From NCBI GenBank assembly GCA_052390415.1, contig JBQTGY010000052.1, positions 1-10,320 on the forward strand: a stretch of 10,320 nucleotides of DNA. Direction: 5' to 3'. The translations under genes and the position numbers were made by a program. This DNA comes from JANNWF01 sp052390415. Its GTDB lineage: Bacteria > Pseudomonadota > Gammaproteobacteria > Xanthomonadales > Xanthomonadaceae. Position 1 is the first letter of the stretch; each line of letters opens with the position of its first letter. Below, one piece after another: positions 6,476 through 10,320 of the stretch. A model generated the notes under the pieces. It saw only the letters and a list, made by a program, of their open reading frames with translations, had not been told where the DNA came from and ran no database searches.

Positions 6476-7269
6476 CCGAGCAGGCCATCCAGCGGTGACG
6501 ACGCACTGGCGTAACGCTTGCGCGGAATTCGGCCGGCAAGGAAAGCCTCGCGACCCGCTTCCACCGCCTTGCGCATGGCGCTGGCCATCAACACCGGATC
6601 GCGCGCGCCGGCGATCGCCGTGTTCATCAATACGCCGTCGCAGCCAAGTTCCATCACGATGGCGGCGTCCGACGCTGTGCCAACGCCGGCGTCGACCAGG
6701 ATCGGCACCCGCGCGTTCTCGACGATTTCCATGATGTTGTAGCGATTCTGCACGCCCAAGCCGCTGCCAATCGGCGCGGCCAAGGGCATCACCGCCACAC
6801 AGCCGATCTGTTCCAGGCGCTTGGCCAGGATCGGGTCATCCGAGGTGTAGACCATCACCTCGAAGCCTTCGGCGACCAGCACTTCCGCCGCGTGCAGGGT
6901 CTGCACGACGTCGGGAAACAAGGTGCGCGGATCGCCCAGCACCTCGAGCTTGACCAAGCGGTGGCCGTCCAACAATTCGCGCGCGAGGCGGCAGGTGCGG
7001 ATGGCGTCTTCGGCGGTGTAACAGCCCGCTGTGTTGGGTAGCAGGGTGTAACGATCAGGTGGCAATACATCCAGCAAATTGGGCTCACCCGGCAGGTGGC
7101 CAAGGTTGGTGCGCCGGATCGCGACGGTGATGATTTCCGCACCGGCGGCCTCGGTGGCAAGGCGGGTCTCGTCCATGTCCTTGAACTTGCCGGTCCCCGT
7201 CAACAGGCGGGAGCGGAAGTGGCGGCCGGCGATTACGAGTGGATCAGACAAACTACTGGGCGTATGCAT
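6472..7269 (-). CDS. thiG: Thiazole synthase ThiG
   Basis: ThiG forms the thiazole phosphate ring of thiamine from 1-deoxyxylulose 5-phosphate, dehydroglycine or iminoglycine, and sulfur delivered by ThiS thiocarboxylate. The 265-residue product matches the family throughout: SRLLTGTGKF (20–29), VAIRR (49–53), YTLLPNTAG (74–82), the Schiff-base lysine Lys107 in LVKLEVLGD, VYTSDD, MPLAAPIGSG, ILVDAGVG, DGVLMNTAIAGA and the C-terminal SSPLDGL. The cytosolic TIM-barrel enzyme looks intact. The ATG at 7269 has no ribosome-binding site. A GATAAT hexamer sits 6 bases upstream, suggesting a leaderless start. Its usual partner thiS is not directly upstream but about 2.25 kb away, beyond an opposite-strand gene. 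Confidence 0.97.
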   Translation of the reverse strand: MHTPSSLSDPLVIAGRHFRSRLLTGTGKFKDMDETRLATEAAGAEIITVAIRRTNLGHLPGEPNLLDVLPPDRYTLLPNTAGCYTAEDAIRTCRLARELLDGHRLVKLEVLGDPRTLFPDVVQTLHAAEVLVAEGFEVMVYTSDDPILAKRLEQIGCVAVMPLAAPIGSGLGVQNRYNIMEIVENARVPILVDAGVGTASDAAIVMELGCDGVLMNTAIAGARDPVLMASAMRKAVEAGREAFLAGRIPRKRYASASSPLDGLLG

Positions 7270-7275
7270 GACGGC

Positions 7276-7305
7276 ATTATCCCCGAGCCAGCTGCATTAG
7301 AGGAA
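7276..7305 (-). promoter_or_regulatory. Candidate thiG promoter, possibly leaderless
   Basis: On the minus strand GATAAT (7281–7276) matches the –10 consensus in five of six positions and lies 6 bases before the thiG ATG. A weak –35 candidate, TTCCTC (7305–7300), is 18 bases upstream of it. Transcription from this –10 would start at or within a base or two of the ATG. No TPP-riboswitch-like leader is possible with such spacing. Confidence 0.35.
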
Positions 7306-7377
7306 CGTCGGATTGCGTGGACCGTACCCATCCCGTTCACTATCGCTTGCCGACGTAGCGACCTACCATAGCGCGCT

Positions 7378-8046
7378 GTGGCCGCCGGAAGTCTCTTATC
7401 GATGAATGCGTTAGCGACTGGGTTGGCGATGCTGTTGGTGTTCAGTGCGGCCGCAGCTGCCGAAGAGCCGAGCGCAAGTGTGTCCGCTGCAACCGAGACC
7501 GCAGCGACTGACGACGCCAGCATCGACGCACGCATGGCCGACGCCATGCAGCGTGTGCATGCGGGCGATGTGCTGGGTGCACAGCAAATCTGGCGCGGAT
7601 TGGCGAGCGCAGCGCAAAGCAGCGGTGACGCGCGAACCCTGGACCAGGCCGAGCGCGCATTGGCCGATATCGCCTTTCTGCGCGGTCACTACGCTGAAGT
7701 CGCGCAGATCTACACGGATCGCCTGCAGCGCGCGCGCGGTAACCATGACCAGCGCCTGGAAGCCGACAGCGTGATGCAGTTGGCCCTGATTGATCGCCGG
7801 CAGGGGCGCTTGGCAGAAGCCAGGACCGGGCTGGAAGCGGCGCTGGCCTTGTTTCGCGCAGCCAAAGATCACAATGGCGAAGGTGAAACCCTGACTCACC
7901 TCGGCTTGGTGCTGCTGAATCAAGGCGCCTTTGTGCGTGCCATCGAGTCGCTGGATTGCCAGCCTCGCGCTGCAACGCGCGGGCGCGGCGGTCAGTCTGG
8001 ATCGCACGTATCAGTACCTCGGCCTGCTTTACCTTGGCTTGCGTGA
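7378..8046 (+). CDS. N-terminal part of a TPR–GGDEF diguanylate cyclase (frame ends after a frameshift)
   Basis: This frame holds the N-terminal 193 residues of a larger protein. It starts at GTG 7378 or, equally plausibly, ATG 7402, with GGAAG 10 bases before the latter. A hydrophobic stretch (LATGLAMLLVFSAAAAA) followed by EEPS looks like a Sec signal peptide, so what follows should be periplasmic. From about residue 50, helical repeats of TPR type appear, such as RMADAMQRVHAGDVLGAQQIW and QLALIDRRQGRLAEARTGLEAAL. Homology-like sequence runs in this frame to GAFVRAIESLD (to 7956). After that it becomes out-of-frame Arg/Pro-rich sequence to the stop at 8046. The natural continuation (ASLALQRAGAAVSLD) is in the next frame from 7958, so one extra T near 7956–7957 explains the break. 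Confidence 0.75.
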   Translation: MAAGSLLSMNALATGLAMLLVFSAAAAAEEPSASVSAATETAATDDASIDARMADAMQRVHAGDVLGAQQIWRGLASAAQSSGDARTLDQAERALADIAFLRGHYAEVAQIYTDRLQRARGNHDQRLEADSVMQLALIDRRQGRLAEARTGLEAALALFRAAKDHNGEGETLTHLGLVLLNQGAFVRAIESLDCQPRAATRGRGGQSGSHVSVPRPALPWLA

Positions 8047-9418
8047 TTACGAAGAAGCCAGCGTGCACCTCAAACGCGCTTTGGAAGAGGCGCGCCTTTT
8101 GCCGGATCCGATGCGCGCCAGTGCGCCACTCGGCAGCTTGGCGCGCATCGCCAACGATCAAGGCAACTTTCAGGCTGCGCTCGATTACGCCGCCGAAGCA
8201 CAAGCCATCTCGCAACGCTTTGAGAGCACGCCGGGATTGTCTTACAGCACGCTTGAGCGCGGCCGCGCCCTGCTGGGTCTGGATCGCTTGGACGAGGCCA
8301 GGCAAGCCTTGGAAGAATCGCGCGCCTTGAGCGAATCGGTCGATCAACACCGGACCGTGGCCGACGCCAATTTCACCCTCGGCCGGGTGGCGCTGAGGCA
8401 AGGTGATAACGCCGAAGCAATGCGCCTGTTTGAATCAGCGATACCGAACTACGAAGCCGCCGGCGACGTGCCGCAGTTGCTGGATGCGTACCGCGCGATG
8501 GTTCCGCTGCTGCGCGAACAAGGCGAGTTGGAGCGCGCGATCGACCTTTCCGTCAAGGGTCAGGCCCTGCTCGAGAAAATCAGCGGCCGCGAGTCGAGTC
8601 GGCGCATCGCCTTGATCGAATACCGGCATCAAGTCGAGGCCAGCGAGCGGCGAATCAAGGAGCTCGCTCGAGAAAACGAAATCAGTACGTTGCGTCTGAG
8701 CCAGGAAGAGCTGCGGCGACGCTTTGGCATTGGCCTCATTGCCGGGCTGATCGGCGTGGCCGCCGTATTGGCCTGGCTGTACCAGCGCAGTCGGCGCATC
8801 AGTGTTCGCTTGGCGCAAAGCAACGCCGAACTGGTGGATAGTCGGCGTGACCTGGCGGTCGTGAATGAGTCGCTCGCCGAGAAAGCGCAGGCCTTGCAGG
8901 TCGCCGCCACCTCCGATGCGCTGACCGGTATCGCCAACCGCCGGCACGTGCACGACGTGCTGGACAAGATCGTCGCCTCGGCGAACAGCCATGGTCGGCA
9001 GATGGCGATCCTGATGATCGATGTGGACCGCTTCAAATCAGTGAATGATCGTTTCGGCCACAGCGTTGGAGATCGCGTGCTGTGTCGGGTGGTGCAGTTG
9101 CTGCAGGCCTTGGTGCCCACGCAAGCCTTGCTCGGGCGTTGCGGCGGCGATGAATTCCTGCTGGTGTTACCCGATTTCGGCCTCGCCCACGCCAGGCAAT
9201 TCGCTGAGAGCGCATTGACGGCGGTGCGCAACGGTCATGCCGCCGATGAACCACCGATCACGCTGAGCATTGGCATTGCAGTTCGCGGGCGCAATGAGAC
9301 CGCGGTCTCCAAACAATTGATCGAAGCCGCCGACGATGCGCTTTATCGCGCCAAGGCCAATGGTCGTGACCGCGTGGAAAGCGCCACTCACAGCGAGCCA
9401 AGCGACAGCTGGGACTAG
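7931..9418 (+). CDS. C-terminal part of the TPR–GGDEF diguanylate cyclase
   Basis: This frame supplies the rest of the protein from 7958, so the repaired product would be about 679 residues (counted from GTG 7378). The 7931 TTG start is only where the frame opens, and the first nine residues are probably not natural. It continues TPR-like helix pairs (YLGLRDYEEASVHLKRALEEA, NDQGNFQAALDYAAEA, LRQGDNAEAMRLFESA), then a charged helix, one membrane helix at 8723–8785 (FGIGLIAGLIGVAAVLAWLY), a coiled-coil linker and a cytosolic GGDEF domain. DALTGIANRR opens that domain, IDVDRFKSVND supplies metal and substrate contacts, and GGDEF is intact at 9143–9157. It should therefore make cyclic di-GMP from two GTP. 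The RxxD inhibitory site expected five residues before GGDEF is absent (PTQA). The periplasmic repeats probably sense a ligand or partner. The last two codons and the TAG lie in a tandem repeat. Confidence 0.88.
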   Translation: MCVPSSRWIASLALQRAGAAVSLDRTYQYLGLLYLGLRDYEEASVHLKRALEEARLLPDPMRASAPLGSLARIANDQGNFQAALDYAAEAQAISQRFESTPGLSYSTLERGRALLGLDRLDEARQALEESRALSESVDQHRTVADANFTLGRVALRQGDNAEAMRLFESAIPNYEAAGDVPQLLDAYRAMVPLLREQGELERAIDLSVKGQALLEKISGRESSRRIALIEYRHQVEASERRIKELARENEISTLRLSQEELRRRFGIGLIAGLIGVAAVLAWLYQRSRRISVRLAQSNAELVDSRRDLAVVNESLAEKAQALQVAATSDALTGIANRRHVHDVLDKIVASANSHGRQMAILMIDVDRFKSVNDRFGHSVGDRVLCRVVQLLQALVPTQALLGRCGGDEFLLVLPDFGLAHARQFAESALTAVRNGHAADEPPITLSIGIAVRGRNETAVSKQLIEAADDALYRAKANGRDRVESATHSEPSDSWD

Positions 9419-9445
9419 GGACTCCGGACTGGGGACTCGGGACTA
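9411..9445. repeat. Five 7-bp tandem repeats, GGGACTN
   Basis: Units run GGGACTA (9411–9417), GGGACTC (9418–9424), CGGACTG (9425–9431), GGGACTC (9432–9438) and GGGACTA (9439–9445). Only the third differs at its first base. The stop codon of the cyclase gene (9416–9418) spans the first and second units, so the C-terminal Trp-Asp and the stop are made by the repeat. It looks like slippage-prone filler between convergent genes. No function is evident. Confidence 0.75.
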
Positions 9446-9461
9446 TTGAGATTCACACAAT

Positions 9462-9484
9462 CGTTCGCTACCCGTAAGCGAACG
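9462..9484. terminator. Hairpin between the convergent cyclase and thiS genes
   Basis: CGTTCGCT (9462–9469) and AGCGAACG (9477–9484) are perfect complements around a 7-base loop. The hairpin lies 44 bases after the cyclase stop and 36 bases after the thiS stop, so it could end both transcripts. Neither strand has a T-run after the stem, so an intrinsic terminator is only a possibility. Confidence 0.4.
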
Positions 9485-9519
9485 GACGCAGCACACCGAA
9501 CCCTTTGCTGCGATAGCGC

Positions 9520-9720
9520 TCAACCACCGCCAATGGCTTGCACCAACTCGACGACATCGCCGGTTTGCAGGCGATGGCTCGCATGCAGACTGCGGGGAAC
9601 GATCTGGCGATTCACTTCCACCGCCAATCGACGCTCCAGCACGTCCAGATGCGCGAGCAGCTCGGCAATCGTGGGTTCTTGATCAAACGAATGGTGAGCG
9701 CCATTGACGGTGAGTTGCAT
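9520..9720 (-). CDS. thiS: Thiamine biosynthesis sulfur carrier protein ThiS
   Basis: ThiS is a small ubiquitin-fold protein whose C-terminal glycine is adenylated and converted to a thiocarboxylate that donates sulfur to ThiG. The 66-residue product has the family N-terminus (MQLTVNG), a central TIAELLAHL helix, LAVEVNRQIVPRS, and the terminal GDVVELVQAIGGG with the essential Gly-Gly tail. Length is standard. The ATG at 9720 has no evident ribosome-binding site. The gene stands alone, with a tRNA gene divergent from it and the cyclase gene convergent with it, rather than leading directly into thiG. No ThiF or other thiamine gene is next to it in this window. Confidence 0.93.
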   Translation of the reverse strand: MQLTVNGAHHSFDQEPTIAELLAHLDVLERRLAVEVNRQIVPRSLHASHRLQTGDVVELVQAIGGG

Positions 9721-9730
9721 GCGATTTGAA

Positions 9731-9760
9731 TTGCCCGGCGAGGATGACCGCGCCTATTAT
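9731..9760 (+). promoter_or_regulatory. Candidate promoter of the tRNA-Gly gene
   Basis: TTGCCC (9731–9736) and TATTAT (9755–9760) are separated by 18 bases. The –10 hexamer ends 11 bases before the mature tRNA, giving a very short 5' leader. The bases after the –10 are GC-rich, as is common at stable-RNA promoters under stringent control. The –35 lies only 10 bases from the thiS start codon. Confidence 0.5.
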
Positions 9761-9786
9761 CTGCGCTCGTCGCGGGTGTAGCTCAA
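9756..9786 (-). promoter_or_regulatory. Weak candidate promoter for thiS overlapping the tRNA gene start
   Basis: On the minus strand GATAAT (9761–9756) could be a –10, with TTGAGC (9786–9781) 19 bases upstream as –35. The latter lies in the D-arm of the tRNA gene. The –10 is the reverse face of the tRNA gene's own –10, so the two promoters would compete. Spacing is slightly long and the call is tentative. Confidence 0.3.
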
Positions 9787-9845
9787 TGGTAGAGCTGTAG
9801 CTTCCCAAGCTACTGACGAGGGTTCGATTCCCTTCACCCGCTCCA
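9772..9845 (+). tRNA. tRNA-Gly, anticodon CCC
   Basis: A full cloverleaf can be drawn. The acceptor arms are GCGGGTG (9772–9778) and CACCCGC (9835–9841). The D-stem is GCTC/GAGC. The anticodon stem is GTAGC/GCTAC around TTCCCAA with CCC at the centre. The variable loop is TGAC, and the T-stem is GAGGG/CCCTT around TTCGATT. The discriminator is T at 9842 and CCA is encoded (9843–9845). The CCC anticodon reads the glycine codon GGG. The gene stands alone, not in a tRNA cluster. Confidence 0.97.
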
Positions 9846-9870
9846 GCGGATTCGCTGCATCGAATCCGCT
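9845..9870 (+). terminator. Ten-base-pair hairpin directly after the tRNA gene
   Basis: AGCGGATTCG (9845–9854) and CGAATCCGCT (9861–9870) are perfectly complementary around the loop CTGCAT. The stem begins on the last base of the encoded CCA. No T-run follows, so it could be a Rho-assisted terminator or a 3' trailer structure for tRNA processing. The 8-mer CCGCTCCA that ends the tRNA (9838–9845) recurs at 9866–9873, partly inside the right arm. Confidence 0.45.
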
Positions 9871-9950
9871 CCATTGAATCAGCGTCGCTTTTGCTTGGCT
9901 GAATATCTCCTGCATCGCCGCTGTCTGCACCGCAGGACACTTGGAACACC

Positions 9951-10320
9951 ATGCCGAAGGCGCCAGCGCGAAGCAAAGAAAGCGTGATCCTGCAGCCACG
10001 ATTGGTGCTGGGATGGCGCGAATGGTTGGGACTGCCCAGCCTTGGCTTGCCGTCGATCCGCAGCAAGATCGACAGTGGTGCGCGCAGTTCCGCATTGCAT
10101 GTCGACAGCCTGGAAGTGATCACGGTCGGCAATACCGAGCGCGTGGCTTTTGCGCTAGATCCTGATAATGCCGGCACACCGGTTCGCTGTGAGGCCGACA
10201 TCATCGATCGCCGGCCGGTGACCGATTCTGGCGGTCACACCTGCGAGCGAATATTCATTCGCACCGATCTGCTGATTGCCGGCCACCTGTTGTCCATCGA
10301 GATCAACCTCAGGTTGATCT
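9951..10320 (+). CDS. ATP-dependent zinc protease / RimB-like retropepsin-type protein, 5' part
   Basis: An open frame runs from ATG 9951 to the right edge (123 full codons) and is cut by the window. GGA lies 5 bases before the ATG. After a short basic N-terminus the sequence reads LVLGWREWLGLPSLGLPSIRSKIDSGARSSALH, which is the hallmark of the COG4067 family (annotated as ATP-dependent zinc protease; RimB in the Pseudomonas rim operon). The DSGARSSAL segment corresponds to the family's retropepsin-like active-site loop, usually DTGA. A Cys follows at VRCEADIIDRRPV, and the C-terminal visible part (RTDLLIAGHLLSIEINL) fits the next conserved strands. Members are often next to a RimK-type glutamate ligase gene, which would lie downstream outside this window. 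The exact biochemical role of the family is not settled. Confidence 0.85.
   Translation, partial: MPKAPARSKESVILQPRLVLGWREWLGLPSLGLPSIRSKIDSGARSSALHVDSLEVITVGNTERVAFALDPDNAGTPVRCEADIIDRRPVTDSGGHTCERIFIRTDLLIAGHLLSIEINLRLI

Noticed and set aside
7442..8401. 319-codon open frame on the minus strand
   Set aside because: It is antisense to the TPR region of the cyclase gene. The plus strand carries clear TPR-like repeats, so this is a shadow.
9721..9771. TPP riboswitch upstream of thiS or thiG
   Set aside because: The gaps before both genes are too short or lack the conserved thi-box sequences, and possible –10 elements lie too near the start codons.
9683..10204. 173-codon open frame on the minus strand over the tRNA and the protease gene
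   Set aside because: It runs antisense through a clear tRNA and the RimB-like gene. Part of it (such as LVSSLGSYSSTIELHPR) is simply the reverse strand of the tRNA, a known source of false protein calls.

Overview
The window reads as a chromosomal segment of a GC-rich gammaproteobacterium, most likely of the Xanthomonadales/Lysobacterales. This is inferred from the thiG–trmB pair, a TPR-fused diguanylate cyclase, frequent GTG starts, possible leaderless starts and short interspersed palindromes. No search was possible, so the placement is by protein resemblance only. Coding density is high, no gene-free stretch exceeds 300 bases, and there is no transposase, CRISPR array or phage gene.

Layout. 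Bases 1–189 (−) hold the start of a gene that leaves the window. Bases 190–351 form a structured intergenic region. Bases 352–2219 (−) are a two-gene unit, mscL followed by an M28 peptidase lipoprotein, joined by a 4-bp overlap. Bases 2341–3336 (−) hold a small membrane protein and a fumarylacetoacetate-hydrolase-family enzyme, closed by an intrinsic terminator. Divergent from these, 3414–3785 (+) encodes a small stand-alone Rieske protein. A REP-like palindrome cluster (3834–3887) lies between this gene and the convergent operon thiG–trmB–SLC13 permease (7269 down to 3909, −), whose genes are overlapped or 5 bp apart.

Divergent from thiG is a large TPR/GGDEF diguanylate cyclase (7378–9418, +) carrying an apparent one-base frameshift near 7957. 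Its stop codon lies in a 7-bp tandem repeat. Then come thiS (9520–9720, −), a tRNA-Gly(CCC) gene (9772–9845, +), and the 5' part of an ATP-dependent zinc protease/RimB-like gene that runs off the right edge.

How the genes relate. ThiS (sulfur carrier) and ThiG (thiazole synthase) act together in thiamine biosynthesis, and here their genes are separated by the oppositely oriented cyclase gene. trmB (tRNA m7G46 methylation) is translationally tied to thiG. MscL is an osmotic safety valve. The rest is general metabolism and envelope function. I see no clearly new multi-gene system. The best leads are the split thiS/thiG arrangement, the frameshifted cyclase, and several unexplained palindromic or tandem repeats in the intergenic gaps.
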